Positions 40,801 to 52,789 of a stretch of 64,000 nt of DNA are shown in pieces (position 1 is the stretch's first letter; the number at the start of each line of letters is the position of its first letter). The notes below the pieces were generated by a model. That model was not told the origin of the DNA and made no database searches. It worked only from the letters and a program-made list of their open reading frames with translations. Position numbers and translations under genes: made by a program. The stretch spans positions 30,955,575-31,019,574 of the forward strand of contig NC_052392.1 of NCBI RefSeq assembly GCF_009389715.1, given 5' to 3'. Source of the stretch: Phoenix dactylifera (lineage: Eukaryota; Streptophyta; Magnoliopsida; Arecales; Arecaceae).

Positions 40801-43800
40801 ACGATTGGAAATATTTCAAATCCAAGTTTTTTGAAAGCTTGAGATTTCAACTCAGTGGCAAACTACTGCTGATATAAATCCAGATTTCATTTATCTTGGT
40901 CGAGAAGAAGGTTAAAAGAATTTTTAACTATTTTATAATTAAATTTAGTTGTTTTAGATTTTCTGATTTCTCATTCTAAAAGTAATGAATTGACGAAGAT
41001 ACCAGAATAATGGACAATCAAACATAGCTATTTTATAAATTGATATCATTTTCCATAATATAATATTAACTTGGGCATGTGTGATGCATGTTTAAAAAAG
41101 AGGAAAGATTAGAGAGAATATTGGGGGATGTATGCTTGGTGGATGGGAGAAAGCACTCGTCAATCATTTAAATTGGAACTTAACTGAGCGATCTCTAGAA
41201 TTGGAGGGATAATAGCTTTTGTAGTTTGCAAACAGAAAGAAAGAAATAAAACAATTTGTTTTTGATATTTACTAAAAATGCCATAGATGGTATGATTTTG
41301 AGATAATGTTTTTCTAGGCAAAACTAAGTCCATTTCGCTCTGTAAATTCACAAGAGAATCTATTGGGCCTGTTCCTTATTGTATAATATAGTATAGATAT
41401 TGTCTAAGAACTAGTAAATAAAAATATAGAAAGGCGGGAGATGTTGTTTGTGCTGCTATTTTAAATGATATCTAGTTGATGTGTTCAATAGATAATTCAG
41501 GTAGTTGGATAGCTGAATGGTTCTTAGAAATGGATATCAGATACCTGATCAATTCTTCTGGGTTTGATACTGCTAATAAACAATTCTGAAGGATTTAGGT
41601 GTATGCACATTTGGTGAGAGGGAAATTTTGCTGCTCATTGGATAATTGGCCAAGAGGCCATTTTGTGGGACAAATCTAGGGTCTAAGACACCAGGTGAAC
41701 TAGATCAGCTAGTTAATCAGGATATAGAATGGGGTAGGCCTACTAGAAATTGATGTATCCATCCCATTGGCTTAATGATCTATTTTATTAGAAGTAAGCA
41801 AGGACACATTATATAATATACAAATGAGACATTTTAATACCTAATAAAATATATTTAATTCCGTTAATATTTTTTTGAAATGAAATAATATTTCACATTT
41901 TTTTTTCAAATATCATTAGATAAAACTTCATCACCGATATTATTTTATAAATAAAATGTCAAGTATATTTTGTATTATGTATAACACTAATTATGAAGCT
42001 ATGTTTAAATTTATTGTAATAATCTATTGATATTGACATTAGACTAATACTAGCATAACTCTACCTTAGCAATATTATGTCTTCATATTCATTCAATTTA
42101 TTTCAGCTTATGATGTTTCCTAACAGTTTCAATTTCTATAAGCACAAGAGCATGAATGGATAAACCAAAATCATGGGAGATCAGTTTATATTACCAAATA
42201 AAATGGTGACTGATATCAATTTTGGCTAAGATGAAACTTATTACTGACTCACTCAAGTGGTAAGAAAAAGTTTATGATAAATTTCCCACCAAAAGATTTT
42301 ACCTGTCATCTTAGAAAATATGTTCACAACTATTTGGTGATTAGGGGTGTGAGATTGATTATTAGAAGAGAAGAATTTGTTCGTGAGAACATTCTGTGTC
42401 CACCCTGTGGGTGACGATTGTTGATGCTTGATATTTAAGGAAACAGAAGAGACGTGTTGTGCCCATAGGGTTCAAGTTTTCAATGTGCTTGTATTGTTTA
42501 TCAAGATTCTCATGCTCAATTTGGAAATTGAGGCCTTAAGCTTGGAAGTAATTTTGTACTTCATAACAGGAAGTGGAGACAACATGCTAATCTAATTTTA
42601 AGTGTTTCTGGAGTTCCCTTTTTATGATTTTGGCATTTGTGTTCAGTTTGCAAGACTAACAAAGCCATTCTCTATACCATAAGGTTTGGGGGAACCTCTT
42701 TGCAGTAATGTGTATTACATGCAATCGTTCTACTTCATTCATAATACCTGTAGTTTTCTTCTTGTTATTTGGATATTCTGTTAGAACAGAACCTCATTAA
42801 TCAAATCTATTCTACTATATAGTGCAAGCTCCGCTAAACCTATCGTGAGGCACTTCCTGTTGCATGTGTTTCTCACTCTCGGTCACAATGATTCTAGAAG
42901 CCCTGCACCTCCATGTTTCCTACGCCACGTGCATTGCACATGCCACACTCTAGTAAAGAGACAAGACGTCATGGGATCAGTTATTTATGAATATGGATAT
43001 GAACACTGCAAGTCTTATGGTTATCCACATCAATAAGAATAAATTGAAACAAAAACGAGAGATTTTAAAGAGTACCTTTGTAGGCCTTTTGTGTATAAAA
43101 TGAACATTAAAGCTCCAGGGTAGTTTCATCAGAATTCACTGGCATGATTTTTTTATTTGGCATTAATTTTTGCTAATTGGTGTCCTTACACATGCTTGTT
43201 GAAATTGATGCAGCATAAGACCATTGATAGTGTGCTTGCTCGAGGGGAGAGATTGGATAGCTTAGTTGAGAAGAGTTCAGATCTTAGTGCAGCCTCGCAG
43301 GTAAGCAGACAATGCATTTAAGTGTTCTTAGCTCGTTAAAACTCATGCTGAAAAATGGTTCCTATCATCTGCACACTGCCACACTGGTAACTCAACTCAC
43401 ACAAGAACACATGCCCCATCCTATTGTGTTGGAGGCATGAACGCACATATGAACAGGGGTGTTCAATATTATTTGATTTCCATGTGTATAGTTAAATACA
43501 ATTATCTGCAGTTTTATCAAGTGCACATCGCAAATTAAATGCCTGCCCTTCATTTGTTTTCTTTCGTTTTGGCATTACATGTACAATTGATAATTATAAA
43601 TGTGTTTTACTCATTTGTATCATATTAAGAATATGAACATTGGTGCAAGATATTATTGTTCTAAGCGAGCTGATTAAACGATATTAGTATGATGTCTGAA
43701 AATACACTTATGTTTGACATCCAAGCAAATGAAAAACTGCCTTGCGCCCTTCCTCATCTAGAGTTTCCAACATGTACATACTTGCATGCACTGATTATTT

Positions 43801-43871
43801 TTGGTGTTTCTTCTAAACAGATGTTCTACAAGCAGGCCAAGAAGACCAACCAATGTTGTACCATTCTATAA
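34812..43871 (+). CDS. YKT61: YKT6-type R-SNARE (longin VAMP-like protein)
   Basis: Six exons, 34812-35025, 36401-36498, 38217-38321, 38788-38853, 43214-43300 and 43821-43871, join in frame to 206 residues. Residues 1 to about 135 form the longin domain (MKITSLLVLKCSGAGD, then FGYFQRTAAKEFILFVARTV, then NRNGLCALAFMDDHYPVRSA). Residues about 145-200 form the SNARE helix, with the zero-layer arginine at 171 (DSVLARGERLDSL). The C-terminus is CCTIL: Cys202 is the likely palmitoylation site and Cys203 the prenylated residue of the CAAX box CTIL. YKT6 proteins have no membrane anchor and cycle between cytosol and Golgi/vacuolar membranes. The longin domain carries a short Ser/Gly insertion (residues 12-22) that makes it a little longer than the usual 199. 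All introns are GT-AG; intron 4 is 4.4 kb and holds a MITE. Intact and probably functional. Confidence 0.95.
37640..37760 (-). mobile_element. Possible SINE fragment in YKT61 intron 2
   Basis: On the minus strand GGGTTCACATCTTGGGTGG resembles a tRNA box B followed by the same GGTGG-GCAT phrase seen after box B of the SINE at 50150-50440. A clear box A was not found. It may be a decayed relative. Confidence 0.3.
39826..40100. mobile_element. Tourist/PIF-like MITE in YKT61 intron 4
   Basis: Both ends carry GGCTGYRTTTRGAAGTGG followed by AATAAG, a 24-bp terminal inverted repeat with three mismatches. The triplet ATA flanks both sides, a 3-bp target duplication as in the PIF/Harbinger superfamily (usual target TWA). 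Length is 275 bp with no coding frame. It sits in the large fourth intron, in non-coding sequence, and does not disturb splicing sites. Confidence 0.75.
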
Positions 43872-44319
43872 AATAGTGGAAAATCAGGAACCCTTGTGAG
43901 ATTTCTGAAATCTGATCCATGGTGTAGACCGCATAATGATGAAAAATCTGATGTACTCATTGTAATCGTCTGTTGGATTCTCTGTGCGTGCTGAATTTCC
44001 AGCCTTCTATGTGTCATGATTTTTTTTTTCCCAAAGAAAATAGTAGATTATTGGAAGATTATTGGTGGCGCACAGCCTCCACAACTACTTTATGTCAATG
44101 AATCTGTCTTGCGTCCAGTGCACGGTGACGAATTATATATTGTTATTATATAGTTTTGTATCTTGCTCCCTTTGATGAGAATTGGATGTGATGTTATTCC
44201 TTTTGTAGTTGTTCATGGATCTGTTCTTGCCGATGTGTGAACCTACATTTGGATGTTCTCCCATGTGGTTTGGTGGTTCATGCAATTTGTACCGTCTCCG
44301 TTGGTGCATTTTAGTTCTT

Positions 44320-44325
44320 AATAAA
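44320..44325 (+). terminator. Poly(A) signal AATAAA downstream of YKT61
   Basis: A canonical AATAAA 450 bases after the YKT61 stop codon, preceded by a T/G-rich stretch (44110-44320). It is a reasonable 3' end for the transcript, although plant signals are loose. Confidence 0.4.
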
Positions 44326-44339
44326 GTGAACAACCCACT

Positions 44340-45245
44340 TGCAGTTAATTAGACATAGCTTGGTCTAAAAGCAAAAATTAAAAGCAGAAACGGACTAGAA
44401 GTCTTTAATCTGAAAATTGGGTCCTAATGCATAGCTTAAGACACCCATGCTCAGCAACTGATTCAGTTCGACCATACTCTAATCTCCTTGGGTTTCTAAT
44501 GCTTTGTCGCGTCTTTATGGCAGCGCGCCAGAATTCACGTGAAATCAGAACAGCCTTGGTCTTCAAGAACATGATTATTTCTTCTTGTAAGATAAGTATG
44601 GCTACATTGGCTTGCATGGAAGAAATATCTAACGGTTTTTCACCAAAAAAAAAGAAAAAAGAAATATCTAACGGTAGTTTCCATTTGGTCATACCTTCTG
44701 TAGCTACTTTTTGCAAGTCTAATAGCGGTCATCAGATTAGGATAGTTTTTGATATATATATATATTAGTCCCTGATAATAATTCTTTGTTCTTATTACTT
44801 TCTGATTTTGCTAGACTAGTCATCAGATGAGATTATGACGTAATACAAGCTCAGGAGGTAGAAAGAATAGAATGCTTTGATACCAAATTGATGCAATATT
44901 CTGTATTCTTAAATCTTGATAATACAAACTATAATTTAAACTAACACTATAATAAATTTATATAAACAATCTAAAATATTAATAAGAATCCGCATAGAAA
45001 TAAAATAGTGGAGTTCTCATAAAATTTTAGTTCTAAAATTTATATAAAAATAAAATCTTTTAATTTTTAAATAAAATAATTTTTTTTAATTTCTATATTT
45101 TTGTTTAATAGAAGTACTAGACACTTCTAGCTAGTTTTTAAAAGAATTTCAAATTTTGAAAATTTGATATTATGTTGAGGTGTGGCTTAAGGAAAGAGGA
45201 TCTAATGATCATATTTGAAGAAGCGTAATGAAAATACTAAGGAAG
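44340..45245. other. Intergenic sequence, nothing recognised
   Basis: AT-rich (especially 44880-45130), with a TA run at 44753-44765. Only chance frames. Confidence 0.4.
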
Positions 45246-45273
45246 GCCTTAGGAGGAAAGTTTCTGGTGCATG

Positions 45274-45276
<3 letters not shown>

Positions 45277-45344
<68 letters not shown>
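45277..45344 (+). repeat. GA microsatellite, long array
   Basis: An uninterrupted AG repeat of about 34 units (68 bp). It is preceded by TTCTGGTGCATGATCAG, a phrase that recurs at about 45384 (TTCTGGTGCATAATCAG) before a short GAGAGAG. A second GA array lies at 45487-45512. Confidence 0.95.
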
Positions 45345-45346
<2 letters not shown>

Positions 45347-45486
45347 ATAAAAATATTAATAATAGAGAAGTTATGAAGAAATATTCTGGTGCATAATCAG
45401 TGAGAGAGGATGTGAAAAAGAGGTTAATTAGGGAAAAGTAAATATAGGGACCAGCAATGTTATTAGAGGAGACATTTTTAGGAGTT

Positions 45487-45512
45487 GAGAGAGAGAGAGA
45501 GAGAGAGAGAGA
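45487..45512 (+). repeat. GA microsatellite, short array
   Basis: About 13 GA units, 140 bp downstream of the long array and followed by AAAGAGAGAC. The pair suggests local slippage and duplication. Confidence 0.9.
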
Positions 45513-46225
45513 AAAGAGAGACTCATGTAGATTTTGTGCTAAGTAATTAGGTCCAGCAAAAAAGTGACGTGGGTGAAAACACACCATAGGGCCTGAATTT
45601 TTTTTTATGTTTTATTTTTTGATATTATAGTCGAATTGGCAAATCTCCTTGGACATTACAATTACTTATGCTCACAATTATGCAAGTATTAGTCAATGCC
45701 TACGGAAAAAAAAATCAAGCATTTAGCAAATTTATTTAGAGTACCCCGTTTGACAAATCATAAAAATATTGTTACACTACTTATAATTTATATTAAAAAA
45801 TAATTCTTATATAATATAATAAAATGCAACTTAATCAAAACCAACCAACAGGGCATGTGTCTACGACTAGTATTTTTAATTTTTTAAAGCTCAACAATCT
45901 ATTAATTCCATCTCTAAGTCAATTGCAATCATCGCTTAAATGCATGCTTATCATTCCAACCCTGTAAGAAACAACCCATGTTGATGTACATCCCTTAGTA
46001 TTGCTGCTCGAAGCAACACGTCGGATCCGCGGCCAAGAAACTGGCAGTCGAATCGGATGCCGCCCGCACTTCCCGTAAAAGCTGACGAGGAGCTGATGCT
46101 TCACCGCACTGCAACTCATACAAACTTCTATATACCCAATAGCCTTTCACCGTCCACCATCCATGTTGATATCAGCGTTGCAATATATATAAATGTATTA
46201 TTTTTTTATTTATTTATTTATTTTG
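45513..46225. other. Intergenic sequence, nothing recognised
   Basis: AT-rich to about 45900, then a more balanced part (45990-46110) with no recognisable frame on either strand. ATTT repeats occur at 46200-46222. Confidence 0.4.
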
Positions 46226-46229
46226 GCTA

Positions 46230-46800
46230 AAATGGATGATTCATATAATTTTAGTTAAAAAACATCCAAAAAAATCGAAAAAAAACATATTCCGGAGTGC
46301 CCTAAGAAGCTTCCTCTTTCCGACCCATAAGGCATCTCCCCATTCAGTTTCCGACTTGTTGGCCTGAAAAACTATGCCACCATTGATCATGACCCAAATA
46401 TCTTGAAGCAAGAAGTGACACCCATACACACTGTTAGTGCCTCCCTAGATCCAATCGATAACCGTAGCTAAATCACCCCAAGCATAACTACTCTGGTCCG
46501 CAGCACATGCCGAATATGGCTCAACCCAGCCCATGCCACCCTTAGCTTAGCCTCCGATGCCAAAGTGTCAAAGATCTTACAATCACTAGTAATAATAACT
46601 CCAGAGTTTAGACCTTCAATGATAAAGCTCGTACCTTCCCTCGTAGATGAACCAGAGTTACCAGACTTCAAGTGAATAGTAGGAAACCTCAGATCACGCG
46701 GCCGCACAAAATTCTCTATGCGCACTTGCAAAGACTCGCTAACAAAAAAATATTTAGTTATTTTTCAAGATAGCCCGTCGACTCCTTCGACATCCCGTCC
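46230..46800 (-). mobile_element. LINE ORF2 RNase H portion
   Basis: On the minus strand an RNase H-like order is readable. First come TIHLKSGNSGSSTREG and FIIEGLNSGVIITSDC, then ASEAKLRVAWAGLSHIRHVL (the aElrAawaGl helix). After it come DLATVIDWIQGGTNS, LLQDIWVMINGG and FQANKSETEWGDALW (the REaN..AD helix). Frame changes and stops show decay. It lies directly upstream of the FBPase promoter. Confidence 0.65.
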
Positions 46801-46932
46801 TCCGTTTAAGAGGCTACCATCAGAAGACAAAATAACCATAACCTCCGAGCCAGCGTCACACGCGGAGAACTTGGAGAAAGAGCCAGCGTAATCCTCACCG
46901 TAGCCATGAGGCCGGGCTCACGGCGGACCGGC

Positions 46933-46974
46933 CACGTGTCGTCGACTCCGCGGATAGTTGCTCTTATTTATATA
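46933..46974 (+). promoter_or_regulatory. FBPase core promoter: G-box and TATA box
   Basis: A G-box CCACGTGTC (CACGTG at 46933-46938) precedes a TATA box TATTTATATA at 46965-46974, which lies about 95 bases before the FBPase ATG. A short GA run (47032-47052) is in the leader. G-boxes bind bZIP/bHLH factors and are frequent in light- and sugar-regulated genes; that role here is inferred. Confidence 0.6.
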
Positions 46975-47067
46975 TTCTCGCCGTCTTTCTCCTTCCTGGT
47001 ACAGCTCTTCTTTCGAGCGAGCGAGAGCGAGTGAGAGAGAGAGAGAGAGAGGAGCGATCGGTGAATC

Positions 47068-50000
47068 ATGGATCACGCGGCGGATGCGCATCGGACGGAT
47101 CTGATGACGATAACGCGGCACGTGCTGAACGAGCAGACGAAGCACCCGGAGTCGCGGGGGGACTTCACCATCCTCCTCAGCCACATCGTCCTCGGCTGCA
47201 AGTTCGTCTGCACCTCCGTCAACAAGGTCGCTTCTTTGCTTCCTCCTTCTTATGTTTCTCTGATTCTTCCTGGATGTTCGAAATTTTTTTGACAAGAGAC
47301 ATTTGGAATCCTTTTTTTTTTTTTTGTTTCGTAATTTTATGGTGATTGTACGTGTGCTTGATGGAAAGAGACGTTTTCGGGAAGACTTCTATAGGAATTT
47401 CCACTTTGTTTTTTTTTTCTTTCTTCTATTTCTTTCTTGGATTCTTTTTATGTAGGTAGAGGAAATATTAATTTCCGAAAGGAATAGCATGCAAGAGACT
47501 TATCCTTGACATCTGCCGTAACTTGTTCTCCGGTGGCTGCTCCTTCGTTCCTTCTTCAACAAGGCGTCTCTGTTCTTCTTTCCTGTTCTCGGCGATGTGA
47601 ATTTCATCAACAAAGTTAAATTGTAGGACTGCTATTTATTTTTACGGTTGATTTCTGTAATAAAAATTGCATCTTGTTTCGGGAGATCGAATGGGGTGAG
47701 CAGGTTAAAATGAAGCAGCTATGAAAGAAGTGGATTTCTAAGCAAATAGGTTGCAGAAGACTTGAATGACTTTTGAATCGAAATTATTTCTGGTTTTAAT
47801 TTGTGGCTAGATTTGATTGTCTCCAGGATCTTTGTAGTTGGTGATGCCATTTCCTTCTGTCATCAGTTATTTTATCTTGTATTTTTTATCATTCACTTCG
47901 ACAGGCTGGCCTCGCTAAGCTCCTTGGACTTGCTGGAGAGAAGAATGTCCAGGCAAGCTCTTGCTGAATTTGAGCTCAATACGTCGAGTTTACAGTTCAA
48001 AACAAGAATATATATAAAAGAAAATAAGGAAGAAAATTTTCAATGGACATCCTAATTCATGCAGTTTTTTTTTTCTTTGGAACAAAGGATATTATGATGA
48101 CATGCATATATTGAATTCAGGGTGAAGACCAAAAGAAGCTGGATGTGCTTTCAAATGAAGTCTTTGTCAAAGCTTTGATAAGTAGTGGACAAACAGTGAG
48201 TCTTAAAAGATTTGGGTCCTTTTTTTTTTTTTTTTTGCGTTATGAGCCTTTGAAATGCTGGCTTGCAATGCATAATTTATGATTTTGAAATCTCCTTTGC
48301 AGTGTATTCTTGTTTCAGAAGAGGATGAGGAGGCAATATTTGTGGATCCAGCACTGCGTGGAAAGTGTGTGCTGATTGCCTCTGCTCTTGAGTGCTCTCT
48401 ATTGGATTATCTGGACTCTTGCTAATATACGGTTTTTGGATTATCCTCGATACTGCAGATATTGTGTTGTCTTTGATCCACTGGATGGTTCCTCTAACAT
48501 AGACTGTGGTGTTTCCATTGGAACGGTATGACTAGTTGATTTGTTTGTTATGAATTTATGATCATGTCACCAAAGTCATAAAATTTACGCTTGGTTCGTA
48601 TAACAGCTAATTGGCTTTATTCTATGTTAATGACATTATGAATTGTGGCTTTATAATGATATGAAGATTAATTCTCTCATTTTGTGGGCTCATCAAAGCA
48701 ATCCATTTGTATGAAGAAAATAACTACTGAAAGTAGGAAGGAATTATTGAAAATCCTGAATTGATTGAGCATGGAAGGTCTTTCCCCAGCCCTAAAACTT
48801 GCAATATTGCTGACTAACCTTTATACCAACAGAAAATATCATAATTGGTTCTCATTTAACCTTTCAGTTTTTATCCAGCTCTGAAAACTATTTAATATTT
48901 TCTTATTAATTTATTGCTACTGCTGCTTTTGTCTGCAGATTTTTGGGATTTACATGGTAAAGGATAAGAATGAAGTGACTATAAATGATGTTTTGCAATC
49001 AGGGAAGAATATGCTGGCAGCTGGTTATTGCATGTACGGAAGTTCCTGCACGGTAAACTGATCCTCGCATTTCTTCTGAATCTTTCTTTTTTTCTTGGAA
49101 TAATTTAGCACCTCCATGATATCTGTAACATTCTTAAACATGGATTTTGATTATTTTTCTACTTCAGAGCTAGTTTCTTGAGAGGAAAATGACTAGTTCA
49201 GCTTGTGCTTGGCCATTCTTTTGTGTATATGTTCACTAATCACTAGTCTTAGTCATCCTCTTTGATGCTGTTTGCCCTGCTTCCAATATCTTAATGACCT
49301 CCAAGTTTTTACACTGCAGCTTGTATTGAGCACTGGAAGTGGCGTCAATGGTTTCACACTAGATCCATCTCTTGGAGAGTTCATACTGACTCATCCAAAC
49401 ATAAAGGTATGAGTTGTTAGATACTCTATCTATCAAGTGATACTATGATTCTTACTTAGATCTTGCTTTCATAACTGCCACCTCATTGGCCAAGCTATTT
49501 GTTCATTCGTTTACTGTAAACCTATGGCGACATTTTATCTGGGTAATGCTTTTAGCAATTCATGATCTAGTGTATGCATGCTATGTGAATTGTGCTACCA
49601 CGTAGAGCATGGCTATATTAGTTCTAAGCAAGCATCTTTTTTTTCTGCCATGATATATCATCATAGTCATGTGATCATGTCGTATCTCTTTGTTAATGTA
49701 GATACCAAAGAAAGGCAAAATATATTCAGTGAATGAAGGAAATGCCAAAAACTGGGATGGACCTACAGCAAAGTATGCATGATTCAACCTGTTAAATTTA
49801 ATTCATTAAATATTTGGTGCTGAATTTCGTATCGTTCATTAATTTATAGGTTTGTGGAGAAATGCAAATTTCCTGAGGATGGTTGCTCACCAAAATCTCT
49901 GAGATATATTGGAAGGTATCTGGATGATTTGCAATACTTAATATTTGTAACTGGAGTTACCCTTATTTTGATTAGAGCTACTTCATTTTCTATGCATTCC

Positions 50001-52169
50001 CTTGATAATGGAATAAAATACTTAGTGTTATTGTACTACAATAGACATCAGAAAATCAAGTTCTAATGAAAATTCTAGAATTTCTCTTTATATAGAGTTG
50101 CATTGCTTTAAGTTTTCCATATTTGATTTGGTAACTCTTAACAACTGTTTTGACCTGAGCACTAGCTCAGTGGTGTTATCCCTCAAGATTTCGCCCCAAA
50201 ATACAGGTAGGAATTCCCCCAAGTGAAAACCCTGGTTTCAAGTCTAGGACCAGCCCAGGTACTTATATATGGGATGGATTCCCTCCTAGCCTCAGAGAGA
50301 GAGCTTGTTTGCTTAGTTGGTTGGCACCCCTCTCCTTAAGGCTTACCATTGGAAGAGGCCCATGGTTCAAATTCTGAAGGTGGCATACTGCCATTGTATT
50401 GCTAAAAGAAAAGGATATGGAAAAGGAAAAGAAAATAAGATCTGGTACCTATTAATTTTGTGATAGGTAGTTATCAGTTTACAATATTTAAAATACCAAT
50501 AATTTGGTTTGATCTATTAGCAGACTTTTCTTTAAATTTCTTATAGATGGGTTTAAGAGCACGGTTTGATCTCAATTATATTGCAGAAATATGATATCTG
50601 ATATGCACCTAGCAAATTGACCGTTTTATGTATTTTTTTTATATATGCCCTAAATTGGAATCAGATATTTTAATACCTACTTATTTCTCACTAAAAAGAA
50701 AAGCTGCTTTCCCATCTTTTTCATTTCATGAATGGTTCCTCAATGGTCTACAGCATGGTTGCTGATATCCATCGTACTCTTCTCTATGGAGGCATCTTTT
50801 TGTATCCTGCAGATAAGAAGAGTCCAGATGGAAAGCTACGGTATGTTTGTAGGCTAGAATTCTTCCATATCCATTCATGGCTAGTGGTTATGCATCACAC
50901 CCATCTGCAGAAATAATTATATCAGTTTCCAAAGATATGTCGCTGATTGTTGTGTTTTATATAACAGTGTTCTCTATGAAGTGTTCCCCATGTCATTTTT
51001 GATGGAGCAAGCTGGTGGTCAAGCTTTTACAGGGAAGCAGCGGGTATGAAGAATTTGCTTCTTCACTGTTTTATTTTGATATGTAACATATGCCCTGTTA
51101 TTAACTGAATCATTCTACACTTAATAAATATGACTTATTTTGTTCTTCAAAAGTACTGTTTCTCAAATTCATCTTCTCAGTCATTTCCAGCATCTTAAGA
51201 CCAGACAATTTTAAAAACAAAAAATGCAAGCAAGAGATGGAGAGACATCACTTTTAAGTTCTAATAACTTTTAAAATAAAAAACAAAAGACCTATTATTT
51301 TTTGACCCATATAAGGATTGATATGGACTGTCTCCAGTGATCAAATAATGCTTAGTTTTGGGTTTGCCATAATGTTTTGCATTTCATGAATGTTAGAGTA
51401 GTTGTGGATTTCATGTCAATATTAATTCACATTTTTCCAGTTGGACAATGCCCTCAGTTTGCTCATTGTATTGGTACCTTGTCAGGCTAGGACAAGTTTT
51501 ATTGCCATTTGTTACAATTGTAGTTCTTATTCAGCTTAGTGCAGATGCGTTGACATTTTTGCCATACCAAAATCATGTTTCATTCTAATTTGCAGTAATC
51601 CACATGTTCCCTTTTGTAAATAAGAAATCTAGCTTTTTGGGTTGAAAATAAATTGAGATAGTTGTGGAGAGCAAGCAGTAACAAAACATGCAAGCAAGAG
51701 ATGGAGAGACATCACTTTTAAGTTCTAACAACTTTTTTTAAAAAAAACGAGAAGTGCTTTTATTTTTGACCAATATAAGGATTTGTATGGTCTGTTTCCA
51801 CTGAGCAAATAATGCTTAGTTTTGGGTCTGCATAATGTTTAGCATTTCATTAATGTTAGAGTAGTTGTTGATTTCATGTCAATATTGATGCACATTTTCG
51901 TGTCGGATAATGCCCTCATTTTGCTCATTGTATTGGTATCTTGTCAGGCTAGGACAAGTTTTATTGCTGTTCGTTACATTTGTAGTTCCTATTCAGCTTG
52001 GTGCAGATCATCAGCTAAGTCCTGGTCAGCTAATTTCACATCATGATTTGTGCAGGCCCTTGACTTGGTTCCTACTAATATTCATCAGAGGTCTCCAATA
52101 TTTCTCGGCAGCTATGATGATGTTGAGGAACTTAAAGCACTCTATGCTGCTGAAGAGAGGAATGCCTGA
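47068..52169 (+). CDS. Fructose-1,6-bisphosphatase, cytosolic
   Basis: Twelve exons join in frame to 341 residues: 47068-47226, 47905-47952, 48121-48195, 48303-48364, 48459-48525, 48939-49052, 49320-49406, 49702-49772, 49850-49915, 50754-50840, 50968-51043, 52056-52169. The enzyme removes the 1-phosphate of fructose-1,6-bisphosphate to give fructose-6-phosphate, a control step of cytosolic sucrose synthesis. There is no transit peptide and no redox-regulatory cysteine loop, so this is the cytosolic and not the plastid form. Metal-site residues are present in SEEDEE (99-104) and DPLDGSSN (121-128). The [16 protein letters not shown] substrate-binding segment and [19 protein letters not shown] are intact. 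Intron 2 begins with GC instead of GT (CAG then GCAAGC at 47953); keeping this donor preserves the family sequence [16 protein letters not shown]. Intron 9 holds a SINE and intron 11 a tandem duplication. Confidence 0.96.
50150..50440 (+). mobile_element. tRNA-derived SINE in FBPase intron 9
   Basis: A box A-like word TAGCTCAGTGG (50163-50173) and box B-like GGTTTCAAGTC (50234-50244) are followed by a second pair, GCTTAGTTGGTT (50311-50322) and GGTTCAAATTC (50364-50374). The element ends in an A-rich tail (50403-50440). This looks like a dimeric or doubly headed tRNA-derived SINE of about 290 bp in the same orientation as the gene. Its 3' part resembles 58925-58996. Confidence 0.65.
51224..51547 (+). 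repeat. Intron duplication, copy 1 (FBPase intron 11)
   Basis: About 324 bp that match 51688-52008 with scattered substitutions. Shared landmarks include ATGCAAGCAAGAGATGGAGA, CAAATAATGCTTAGTTTTGG and GTCAGGCTAGGACAAGTTTT. Both copies are in direct orientation, about 464 bp apart start to start. Confidence 0.9.
51688..52008 (+). repeat. Intron duplication, copy 2 (FBPase intron 11)
   Basis: Second copy of the segment at 51224-51547. It ends about 47 bases before the exon 12 acceptor. The level of difference suggests an old duplication; the exon itself is not duplicated. Confidence 0.9.
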
Positions 52170-52785
52170 TCTAGAGATGCTTCCTTGCTTGCATCTCAAA
52201 TTCCGTCAATCTTCTGTTTTGTTATCATAACCAACTCTCATGTCCATCATAAGGCAAGGCGTGATACTTTTCTAAGGCCTTTTATGACAATCCTAATAAT
52301 TTAATCAATTCAGTGATAACTTTTGTTTCTTCTTTCTTTCAAACCTGCATTTGTTTATCTGACCCAGTTAATTATACTCTATACGTACCACAACCTGTCC
52401 ATTTTGCAGCAAGGGTTTCATCCTCCTATGCTTAATCTCCTCAAAATCCTGAAAATTGCTAGCTACTCACAATTCTCATGCCTTGCTAATTTAACAAACC
52501 TATTAAGCTTGAAATAGGGAGTGTACAATCAGATGTCAACTTGCTATGAACATTCATTCTTTACAGTTGTCTAACATTATGTCAGAATCTTCTAACCTCC
52601 AGAATTTTAGACATGGCCACGAATAGGTCGGATGATGATGAAATAGTTGTGATGATGATAATGACAAATACTCCCTCCTATGATTCTTGTTTCGATGAAA
52701 ATCCCTATTCTGAACCATAACCTCTTGTTTATCTGTGCATTCTATTTGGGCTGAGATGGAAAGGATCATCTCTCTGTCTACTACT
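52170..52785. other. FBPase 3' UTR and intergenic sequence
   Basis: No further gene is visible. The first 300 bases or so are probably the FBPase 3' untranslated region; no AATAAA was placed. Confidence 0.4.
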
Positions 52786-52789
52786 GTAC

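Noticed and set aside
45249-45587. Minus-strand frame rich in Ser-Leu repeats
   Set aside because: It is only the translation of the GA microsatellite.
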